Assembly (NCBI RefSeq): GCF_002262885.1
Contig: NZ_NKYF01000009.1
Location: forward strand, 186,001 to 250,000
Length of the DNA stretch: 64,000 nt
Source: Pseudonocardia sp. MH-G8
Lineage (GTDB): Bacteria > Actinomycetota > Actinomycetes > Mycobacteriales > Pseudonocardiaceae
Reading direction: 5' to 3'
Position numbers and translations under genes: made by a program. A model generated the notes under the pieces. The model made no database searches, was not told the origin of the DNA, and saw nothing but the letters and a program-made list of their open reading frames with translations. Shown here one piece after another: positions 57,780 through 64,000 of this stretch. Within the stretch, counting starts at the first letter, position 1, and each line of letters starts with the position of its first letter.

Positions 57780-57965
57780 TCAACTGCCGGACTGCACGTC
57801 GATCTCCAGCTCTCGGAGCTTGTCGGCGTGGGCCCGCGCGTGGTGACCGCAGAACAGCAGTTCGCCGCCCTTCGGCATCACGGCCCGGACCTTCGCAGCT
57901 GCTCCGCAACGGTCACAGCGGTCAGCGGCGGTCAACTCGGGCCGGGTCAGGGTTCCTGGCTGCAT
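57780..57965 (-). CDS. DUF7455-like small zinc-ribbon protein
   Basis: This 61-residue protein has CDRCGAAA and LLFCGHHARAH, a C-x2-C...C-x2-H pattern that should bind zinc. It ends with an acidic ELEIDVQSG tail. I recognise it as the small actinobacterial family often found near sigB and helicase genes. GGAGGGA precedes the ATG at 57965. Function unknown. The 271 bases to the next gene hold a GCGGTG/CACCGC inverted repeat near 58170-58190 and otherwise nothing definite. Confidence 0.85.
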   Translation of the reverse strand: MQPGTLTRPELTAADRCDRCGAAAKVRAVMPKGGELLFCGHHARAHADKLRELEIDVQSGS

Positions 57966-58198
57966 AGCGGTCTCCCTCCGTCTCGACTCCGGGTCAGACC
58001 CGGAATCGCTTGCTGTGACGACCGCTTGCGCGGTGCGCCCCACTCTCCCATGACGTACAGCACCCCTGCACGTGTTCCCGGGGCGCGTCGCGACGGTCGT
58101 CACGTTCGACCCCGCGGTGAGCATCCGGTGACTCCTGCAGATCCAGTTGACTACGAGTGAATGATGCGGTGCCGCGGGTGACACCGCAAGGCGACCGG

Positions 58199-58227
58199 TG
58201 TAAACACTGCAGATCGAGCGACTACGC
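58199..58227 (+). promoter_or_regulatory. Candidate promoter for a leaderless EamA message
   Basis: TACGCT (58222-58227) lies ten bases before the GTG start at 58237, with a weak TGTAAA at about 58200 as the -35. A transcript starting 7-10 bases after the -10 would begin at or next to the start codon. No Shine-Dalgarno is present. Confidence 0.45.
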
Positions 58228-58236
58228 TGGGCACAC

Positions 58237-59118
58237 GTGCTGAGTGGAGTGGCGACGCGGGTCCCGGCGCCCGTCCTGTTCGTCTTCGGCGGCGTGTCGA
58301 TGTACATCGGCGCGGCGCTGGCCGTCGGGTTGTTCGACCGGTTGTCGCCCACGGCCGTCGCGGTCTTGCGCCTGTTCGGCGCGGCCGCGGTGCTGATCGC
58401 CTGGCGGCGGCCGGGCCGGGAGGCCTGGCGCGGTGTGCGGCTTGCGCGGGCCGTGGCCTTCGGGCTCGCGACGGCGCTGATGAACATCGCGTTCTACGAG
58501 GCGATCGCGCGGCTCCCGCTGGGCACCACGGTCGCGATCGAGTTCTGCGGTCCGGTGGCCGTGGCGGCGGCGGCGTCGCGGCGGCCGCGGGACGTGGCAG
58601 CGGTGCTGTTCGCCGCCGTCGGTGTGCTGCTCATCGCGGATGTGCGCTGGTCAGGAAGCCCTTCGGGGGTGCTGTGGGCGTTGGGGGCGGCGAGCATGTG
58701 GGCGGCCTACATCGTGCTCGGGAAGCGTGTGGCGAGCGGTGGCAACGGCCTGGACGACATGGCCGTGGGCTTCGTCGTGGCCGCCGTCCTGCTCTCGCCG
58801 CTGCTGCTGACCGCGGGCCCGGGAGGGTTCGCCGCGCTGGCCGATCCGCTGGTGCTGGTGCTGGCTGTGGGGGTCGGTGTGCTGTCGAGCGTGGTGCCCT
58901 ACGTGCTGGACCAGGTGGTGCTGCGGCGTGTCGGGCAAGCCCGGTTCGCGGTGCTGTTGGCGCTGCTCCCGGCCACCGCCACGGTGGTCGGTCTGGTGGG
59001 GCTCGCGCAGGTCCCGACGGTGCTGGAGCTCCTCGGCATCGGCGCCGTCGTGGCCGCCGTGGCCCTCCGCTCCCGCGACGGGGACGTCCCGGCAGCCGTG
59101 GGCCGAACGGGAAGTTGA
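58237..59118 (+). CDS. EamA/RhtA family transporter
   Basis: This 293-residue membrane protein has ten predicted helices in two EamA repeats, each starting with a conserved small-residue helix (FGGVSMYIGAALAVGLFDRL; LWALGAASMWAAYIVLGKRV). The GATLMNIAFYEAIARLPLGT region matches the RhtA branch, which exports threonine, homoserine or other amino acids. The GTG at 58237 lacks a Shine-Dalgarno and is close to a -10-like element, so the message may be leaderless. Confidence 0.87.
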   Translation: MLSGVATRVPAPVLFVFGGVSMYIGAALAVGLFDRLSPTAVAVLRLFGAAAVLIAWRRPGREAWRGVRLARAVAFGLATALMNIAFYEAIARLPLGTTVAIEFCGPVAVAAAASRRPRDVAAVLFAAVGVLLIADVRWSGSPSGVLWALGAASMWAAYIVLGKRVASGGNGLDDMAVGFVVAAVLLSPLLLTAGPGGFAALADPLVLVLAVGVGVLSSVVPYVLDQVVLRRVGQARFAVLLALLPATATVVGLVGLAQVPTVLELLGIGAVVAAVALRSRDGDVPAAVGRTGS

Positions 59119-59199
59119 CCACGCAGAGTGACGCGTCCGGCTTTCACGATGCGTCACGACTTTCCGCCTGATCGAGTGAGGCTGCGGCGCCAGGGTGAA

Positions 59200-59236
59200 A
59201 CCTCCCCTGGCCGGCGCGGCCGGTGCCCGGGGAGGT
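59200..59236. terminator. Stem-loop after the EamA gene
   Basis: ACCTCCCC (59200-59207) and GGGGAGGT (59229-59236) pair perfectly, with further CCGG/CCGG pairing inside. It is about 80 bases beyond the EamA stop and is a probable terminator. Confidence 0.6.
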
Positions 59237-59384
59237 CCCCACGGACCGGTCCCGCGCCGGCCCGTTCGAGCCGTTCGGTTCGGCCCTGCCGCAACAAACC
59301 CCTCCTTGCGTGACCCAATCGTGACCGTATCGCCACAGCTTTAACGATCCAGTGTGCTTGGCGCCACCCGGATCGGGGACATAC

Positions 59385-59399
59385 GTTGTCCGCCACAAC
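59385..59399. promoter_or_regulatory. GTTGT-N5-ACAAC palindrome upstream of the xylose-type operon
   Basis: GTTGTCCGCCACAAC has perfect 5-base arms around CCGCC, 63 bases before the binding-protein start. It is a candidate operator for the ROK regulator encoded at the end of the operon. The remainder of 59237-59461 shows no other clear element. Confidence 0.45.
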
Positions 59400-59461
59400 A
59401 TTTCCGTTCTACCTCTCCCGCGCTCCGGCCCGGGGGCCCCCGACGCTGTGGAAGGACGATC

Positions 59462-60592
59462 ATGCGCATCAGGAGAACCGCGCTCGCGGCCGCAGGGCTG
59501 GGGCTCGCCCTCGTGCTCGCCGCCTGCGGTCAGAACGCCGCCGCGCCCTCTGCGCCTGCGCAGGAGAGCGCTCCGCCGACCGGAGGGGCCAAGGTCGGGG
59601 TGATCCTCCCCGAGACCGAGAGCTCGGCCCGCTGGGAGGGCTTCGACAAGCCGCTGCTGGAGGAGGCGATGCGGGCCGAGGGCCTCGACGCCGACATCCA
59701 GAACGCGCTCGGCGACGAGCAGAAGTTCTCGACGCTGGCCGACAGCATGATCGCCAGCGGCGTCCAGGTGCTGGTGATCGCGTCGATCAGCAGCGAGTCC
59801 GGCTCGGCCGTCGCGGCGAAGGCGAAGGCCCAGGGCATCCCGACGATCGACTACGACCGCCTCAACCTGGGCGGCTCCAGCGACTACTACGTCTCCTTCG
59901 ACAACGAGAAGGTCGGCGAGCTGCAGGGGCAGGGCCTCGCGCAGGCGCTCGACGCGAAGGGCACGCCGAACCCGGCGATCATCGAGATCGAGGGCGCCCC
60001 GACCGACAACAACGCCACCCTGTTCTACAACGGCCAGCAGCGGGTGCTCGGTCCGAAGTACCAGTCCGGCGAGTACCGGCTCGTGCAGAGCCAGCAGATC
60101 GAGGACTGGGACAACCAGATCGGCGGCACCACGTTCGAGCAGATCCTCACCGGCAACGGCGGCCAGGTCGACGGCGTCGTGGCCGCGAACGACGGGCTCG
60201 CGGGCGCGATCATCACCGTCCTCGCGAAGTACGGCCTCAACGGCCAGGTGCCGGTGACCGGCCAGGACGCCACCCCGGCCGGCCTGCAGGCCATCCTGCG
60301 CGGCGACCAGTTCATGACCGTCTACAAGCCGATCGTCGAGGAGGCGGAGGCGGCCGCCAAGCTCGCCGCCGCGCTCGCGAACGGCGACACGGCCGCAGCC
60401 GACGCGATCGCCACCGACTCGGTGCAGGACCCGCAGGGCAACCGCGAGGTGAAGTCGGTGCTGCTCGAGCCGCAGCTGATCACCCGCGAGAACGTCAAGA
60501 CCGTGGTCGACGAGGGCGCCGTCCCGGCGTCGGACATCTGTGTCGCGGATACCGCCGCGGCCTGCCAGGAGCTGGGCATCGCCACCAGCTAG
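59462..60592 (+). CDS. Sugar ABC transporter substrate-binding lipoprotein (XylF-like)
   Basis: This 376-residue protein has a lipoprotein signal with lipobox LAAC and a type I periplasmic-binding fold of the ribose/xylose class: VGVILPETESSARWEGFDKP, IDYDRLNLGGSSDYYVSFDN, and VVAANDGLAGAIITVLAKYG. DYDRL with the FDNEKVG stretch is characteristic of XylF. It delivers a pentose, probably xylose, to the downstream importer. GGAAGGA precedes the ATG. Confidence 0.9.
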   Translation: MRIRRTALAAAGLGLALVLAACGQNAAAPSAPAQESAPPTGGAKVGVILPETESSARWEGFDKPLLEEAMRAEGLDADIQNALGDEQKFSTLADSMIASGVQVLVIASISSESGSAVAAKAKAQGIPTIDYDRLNLGGSSDYYVSFDNEKVGELQGQGLAQALDAKGTPNPAIIEIEGAPTDNNATLFYNGQQRVLGPKYQSGEYRLVQSQQIEDWDNQIGGTTFEQILTGNGGQVDGVVAANDGLAGAIITVLAKYGLNGQVPVTGQDATPAGLQAILRGDQFMTVYKPIVEEAEAAAKLAAALANGDTAAADAIATDSVQDPQGNREVKSVLLEPQLITRENVKTVVDEGAVPASDICVADTAAACQELGIATS

Positions 60593-60610
60593 CTCGTCGA
60601 CCCGCGTGTG

Positions 60611-60641
60611 CGGAGGGCGCCGTCACGAGCGGCGTCCTCCG
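60611..60641. promoter_or_regulatory. Intercistronic stem-loop between binding protein and ATPase genes
   Basis: CGGAGGGCGCC (60611-60621) and GGCGTCCTCCG (60631-60641) pair with one mismatch around GTCACGAGC. Such hairpins after binding-protein genes often stabilise the upstream message or reduce downstream expression, giving excess binding protein over the membrane complex. Confidence 0.55.
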
Positions 60642-60663
60642 GCACGCGTACCGGAGGTAGATC

Positions 60664-61437
60664 ATGAGTGAACCCATCCTGCGGCTGCGCGGGGTGAACA
60701 AGAGCTTCGGCGCCGTGCAGGTGCTGCACGAGGTGGATCTCGACGTGCGAGCCGGTGAGGTCACCGCGCTCGTCGGGGACAACGGCGCTGGCAAGTCGAC
60801 GCTGGTCAAGTGCGTGGCCGGCATCTACCCGATCGACAGCGGCGAGGTGGCCTTCGACGGCGCCCCGGTGGCGATCCACGGCCCGACCGACGCCGCGCGG
60901 CTCGGGATCGAGGTCGTGTACCAGGACCTCGCGTTGGCCGACAACCTCGACATCGTGCAGAACATGTTCCTCGGCCGCGAGCGGGGCAAGCCCTGGCTGC
61001 TCGACGAGGCCGACATGGAGCAGGCGGCCCGGCGCACCCTGGCGTCGCTGTCGGTGCGCACGGTGACGTCGGTCCGGATGCCGGTGGCCGCGCTGTCGGG
61101 CGGCCAGCGCCAGACCGTCGCCATCGCCAAGGCGGTGCTGTGGGACTCCAAGGTCGTGCTGCTGGACGAGCCCACGGCCGCGCTCGGCGTCGCCCAGACC
61201 CGCCAGGTCCTCGACCTGGTGCGCCGGCTGGCCGAGCAGGGCCTCGCCGTGGTGCTGATCAGCCACAACATGGCAGACGTGTTCGAGGTGGCGGACCGGA
61301 TCGCCACCCTCTACCTGGGGCGGATGGTCGCCCAGGTGCCCACCAAGGAGGTCACCCACGGCCAGGTCGTGGAGCTGATCACCGCGGGCCGCTCCGGCGA
61401 CCTCGGCCTGCAGCGCCCCGAGAACGTGGTCGTCTGA
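60664..61437 (+). CDS. Sugar ABC transporter ATPase, single-domain (XylG/FrcA-like)
   Basis: This ATPase has 257 residues and only one nucleotide-binding domain: Walker A GDNGAGKSTLVK, signature ALSGGQRQTV, Walker B VVLLDEPTAALG, and switch ISHNMADVFEVAD. Canonical XylG/RbsA proteins carry two such domains in about 500 residues, so this is the half-size FrcA-type form that must dimerise. GGAGG precedes the ATG. It energises the permease encoded next, whose start overlaps its stop. Confidence 0.9.
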   Translation: MSEPILRLRGVNKSFGAVQVLHEVDLDVRAGEVTALVGDNGAGKSTLVKCVAGIYPIDSGEVAFDGAPVAIHGPTDAARLGIEVVYQDLALADNLDIVQNMFLGRERGKPWLLDEADMEQAARRTLASLSVRTVTSVRMPVAALSGGQRQTVAIAKAVLWDSKVVLLDEPTAALGVAQTRQVLDLVRRLAEQGLAVVLISHNMADVFEVADRIATLYLGRMVAQVPTKEVTHGQVVELITAGRSGDLGLQRPENVVV

Positions 61438-62942
61438 TGGCGCTTGAGAAGATCGGGACCGAGGAGGCCGGGATGGAGAAGGCGAGCGCCACCACGAGCA
61501 CCGCGGACCCGGCGGGACCGACCAACGCGGCCGAGCGCGCCGCGCCGGCGTCGGCGCGCGCGGCCGACTTCGGCATCGACACGACCGCGCGCACCACGGG
61601 CGAAGCGGTCCGCGGTTACGTGCGCAACCTGCGCAACGGCGACCTGGGCGCGCTGCCCGCCCTGCTCGGGCTCGCGGCGCTGTTCGTGCTGTTCACCGTG
61701 CTCGACTCCGGCGGTACGTTCCCCAGCCTGCTGAACCTGGCGAACCTGCTGCAGCAGGGCGCGGGCCAGACGATCATCGCGATCGGCCTGGTGTTCGTGC
61801 TCCTGACCGGCGAGATCGATCTCGCGGCCGGTACCGCCTCCGGGCTTGCGGCCGCCGTGATGGCGCTGCACCTGGTCAGCGAGGGCAACCTGCTGGGCGG
61901 CATGGGCACCACGGTGTTCGTGATGTTCCTGGCGGTGGTGGTCGTCGCGATCGTGATCGCGGTGATGCTGCGGATCTGGTTCGGCGCCGCGTTCTCGGCG
62001 GTGGCGCTGGTGCTGATGCTGATCGGGTTCCCGCCGAACCCGTGGCTGGAGATGCTGCTCGCGGTGTGCGTCGGCGTCGTGATCGGCTGCCTCACCGGCT
62101 TCGCGGTCGCGAAGCTCGGCATGCCCTCGTTCGTGGTCACGCTCGCGCTGTTCATCGCCTGGCAGGGTGTGATCCTGCAGCTCATCGGCGACGGCGGCAC
62201 GCTCGGCCTGCGCAACGACGTGATCATCGCCGTCGCCAACGGGAACCTCTCGACGCTCGGCAGCTGGGTCCTGTTCGTGGTCGGTGCGGGCGGCTACGCC
62301 GCGGTGTTGCTGTACCGGCAGGCGTCGCGGCGCCGGCTGGGGCTGGTGGCGCAGCCGACGGGGCTCGTGCTGATGAAGGTCGGCGCGGTGGTGGTACTGG
62401 CCGCGGTGGCGACGTTCCTGCTCACGCTCGACCGCTCGCCGGGCCTCACGCCGATCGCGGGCGTGCCCTACGTGGTGCCGGTCGTGCTGGTCCTGCTCGT
62501 GGCCGGTACCTACCTGCTCGACCGCACCCGCTTCGGCCGGCACGTGTACGCCGTCGGCGGCAACCGGGAGGCCGCGCGCCGAGCAGGCATCGACGTGGTC
62601 CGGGTGAAGGCCACGGTGTTCGTGATCGCCTCGGCCTGTGCGGCCATCGGCGCGATCGTCTACTCGTCGAAGGTCGGGTCGGTCTCGCCCGCCGCGGGCG
62701 GTGGCAACACGCTGCTGTTCGCCGTGGGTGCCGCGGTCATCGGCGGCACCTCGCTGTTCGGCGGGCGCGGCCGGGTCAGCAACGCCGTGATCGGTGGTGC
62801 GGTGCTCGCCACCGTGAACAACGGCCTCGGGCTGCTCGGTCAGCCCGCATCGGTGGTCTTCCTGGTGAACGGTGTCGTGCTCCTGCTCGCCGCGGGCGTC
62901 GACGTGCTCTCTCGGCGGCGATCGGCGGTCGCCGGCACGTGA
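61437..62942 (+). CDS. Sugar ABC transporter permease (XylH-like)
   Basis: This 501-residue membrane protein has a long polar N-terminal extension of about 75 residues, then about 12 hydrophobic segments. XylH features include GQTIIAIGLVFVLLTGEIDL, FAVAKLGMPSFVVTLALF and the conserved YAVGGNREAARRAGI loop that contacts the ATPase. The ATG at 61437 overlaps the ATPase stop; an internal ATG at 61473 would shorten the tail by 12 residues. It forms the homodimeric channel of the importer. Confidence 0.9.
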   Translation: MALEKIGTEEAGMEKASATTSTADPAGPTNAAERAAPASARAADFGIDTTARTTGEAVRGYVRNLRNGDLGALPALLGLAALFVLFTVLDSGGTFPSLLNLANLLQQGAGQTIIAIGLVFVLLTGEIDLAAGTASGLAAAVMALHLVSEGNLLGGMGTTVFVMFLAVVVVAIVIAVMLRIWFGAAFSAVALVLMLIGFPPNPWLEMLLAVCVGVVIGCLTGFAVAKLGMPSFVVTLALFIAWQGVILQLIGDGGTLGLRNDVIIAVANGNLSTLGSWVLFVVGAGGYAAVLLYRQASRRRLGLVAQPTGLVLMKVGAVVVLAAVATFLLTLDRSPGLTPIAGVPYVVPVVLVLLVAGTYLLDRTRFGRHVYAVGGNREAARRAGIDVVRVKATVFVIASACAAIGAIVYSSKVGSVSPAAGGGNTLLFAVGAAVIGGTSLFGGRGRVSNAVIGGAVLATVNNGLGLLGQPASVVFLVNGVVLLLAAGVDVLSRRRSAVAGT

Positions 62943-64000
62943 GCCGCACGTGGGGCGGTGACGGTGGCGGTGGGCCGTCCGCCGCCACCGCAGGTGCCCG
63001 GCCGGACGAGGCACGCCGGCACAACCGGGCAGCCCTGCTGCGCCGCCTGCACGTGGAAGGGCCCTGCACGCGGGCCACGCTCGCAGCCGAGCTCGGGCTG
63101 AACCGCAGCACGATCAAATCGGTGGTCGACGGGCTCGCCGAGGCCGGCGTCGTCACCGAGGCCGTGCCGGCGCAGCGCAACGGGGCCGGGCGGCCGTCGC
63201 TGATGGTCCTGCCGGAGCCCGAGGCGGCGGTCGTGCTCGCCATCGACATCCGCGTGGAGCAGGTCGCGATGGCGATGGTCGGCATCGGGGGCCAGGTGCT
63301 CGGGCGGCACAGCTGGAACCTGCACCCCCGCACCCGCACTCCGGGTGAGGTGATCACCCACATCGCCGAGTCGGCCCAGCTGCTCGCCGACGAGCTGGCG
63401 GTCGCCGCCCGCGGTGCCGGGATCTCGGTGCCCGGTGTCGTGCGCCGCGAGGACGGCTTCGTGCACGAGGCGCCGAACCTCGGCTGGCGCGACGTGGCGC
63501 TGGGCACGCGGCTGGCTGCGGTCCTCAAGATCCCGGCGCAGGTGGGCAACGACGCCGAGCTGGGCGCGCTCGCCGAGCACGTGCGGGGCGAGGCCCGCGG
63601 TGTGGACGACCTCGTGTACGTCTCCGCCGACCGCGGCGTGGGCGGTGGGGTGATCGCCGGGGGACGCCCGCTGCGCGGCACGCGTGGCTACGTCGGCGAG
63701 ATCGGCCACCTCGTGGTCCGCCCCGGCGGTCGGCCGTGCTACTGCGGCTCGCGGGGGTGCTGGGAGACCGAGGTCGGGGAGGCGGCCCTGTGCCGGGCGC
63801 TCGGGTTGCCCGAGGACACTCCGCGGGGTGTGGTGGTGGCCGAACTGCGCTCGCTCGCCACGGCCCCGCTGCCCGGGCCGCTCGACGAGTTCGCGGAGTG
63901 GCTCGCCACCGGCCTCGTGACGGTCGTCAACGTGGTGGCCCCGGACCTCGTGGTGCTCGGAGACCTGTTCACCGCACTCCCGGCCGCGGTCGTGGAACGG
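62939..64000 (+). CDS. ROK family transcriptional regulator (XylR/NagC-like), 3' end outside window
   Basis: The frame is open from GTG 62939 to the window edge (354 codons). An N-terminal winged HTH (ATLAAELGLNRSTIKSVVDG) precedes a sugar-kinase-like ROK domain with VPGVVRREDG, VGNDAELGALAEH, GYVGEIGHLVV and the zinc motif CYCGSRGCWE. Such regulators bind a sugar and release operators. The start overlaps the permease stop (GTGA), so it belongs to the importer operon and probably controls it, perhaps through GTTGT-N5-ACAAC at 59385-59399. Confidence 0.9.
   Translation, partial: MSRTWGGDGGGGPSAATAGARPDEARRHNRAALLRRLHVEGPCTRATLAAELGLNRSTIKSVVDGLAEAGVVTEAVPAQRNGAGRPSLMVLPEPEAAVVLAIDIRVEQVAMAMVGIGGQVLGRHSWNLHPRTRTPGEVITHIAESAQLLADELAVAARGAGISVPGVVRREDGFVHEAPNLGWRDVALGTRLAAVLKIPAQVGNDAELGALAEHVRGEARGVDDLVYVSADRGVGGGVIAGGRPLRGTRGYVGEIGHLVVRPGGRPCYCGSRGCWETEVGEAALCRALGLPEDTPRGVVVAELRSLATAPLPGPLDEFAEWLATGLVTVVNVVAPDLVVLGDLFTALPAAVVER

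Overview
The window is 64 kb of very GC-rich, gene-dense DNA with many GTG starts, start/stop overlaps of the ATGA or GTGA type, and actinobacterial marker families (DUF3039, DUF3099, a DUF7455-like zinc protein, a SigB-type sigma factor, a SAM-IV riboswitch). Gene content and neighbourhoods suggest a filamentous or soil actinomycete of the Pseudonocardiaceae, probably Pseudonocardia or a close relative. That placement is inference from families, not a database match. I saw no rRNA, tRNA, CRISPR array, prophage or intact insertion sequence.

Left part (1-30 kb) is accessory metabolism. A pentapeptide-repeat protein and a cysteine-desulfurase-like enzyme under a SAM-IV riboswitch come first, then a small secreted protein with a cytosolic neighbour. 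A carbohydrate ABC importer (4.1-7.1 kb) converges on a Gfo/Idh/MocA dehydrogenase that has a LacI-type operator. A TetR regulator with two matching operators faces an MFS / metallo-hydrolase / FAH-family operon (9.2-12.2 kb). A GntR/FCD regulator and a class C beta-lactamase-like hydrolase precede a long catabolic operon (14.5-22.2 kb): RraA-like aldolase, hydroxyacid dehydrogenase, sugar ABC importer, a CoA-transferase/enoyl-CoA-hydratase fusion and a lactonase-type amidohydrolase. Then come an MFS pump with its TetR, idi, a prs paralogue, two more TetR units, a VOC protein and a quinone oxidoreductase.

Middle (29-45 kb): a periplasmic-type HtrA protease, the remnant of a ZIP metal transporter, a complete branched-chain-amino-acid-type ABC importer transcribed leftward, and a divergent PucR/CdaR regulator with three palindromic boxes between them. 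Next are an endonuclease/exonuclease/phosphatase protein, a dihydroxyacetone kinase operon whose third gene carries a whole PTS relay (EIIA, HPr and EI) in one chain, an FAD monooxygenase, a GntR-TetR hybrid regulator and a flavin reductase.

Right part (45-59 kb) looks more core-like: sigB-type sigma factor, dtd, a class I methyltransferase, an HhH-GPD protein, an ArsR regulator, DUF3099, pseudouridine catabolism (psuG with a PfkB kinase), DUF3039, another methyltransferase, a PhaC-like protein that lacks its catalytic Cys and His, a DEAD/DEAH helicase, a DUF7455-like protein and an EamA transporter. The last 4.5 kb is a xylose-type ABC importer followed by a ROK regulator that runs off the edge.

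A conspicuous non-coding layer runs through the window. At least three dispersed palindromic repeat families (a GTGGCTTT hairpin, a nested hairpin around CTGCAG, and GCGAGTCG/GTGTCG arrays) sit in intergenic spacers, and a fourth palindrome lies in frame inside the CoA-transferase/hydratase gene. Several perfect stem-loops mark convergent gene ends. I did not find a clearly new multi-gene system. The best leads are the in-frame repeat fusion, the single-chain Dha PTS, the PhaC pseudoenzyme and the repeat families.
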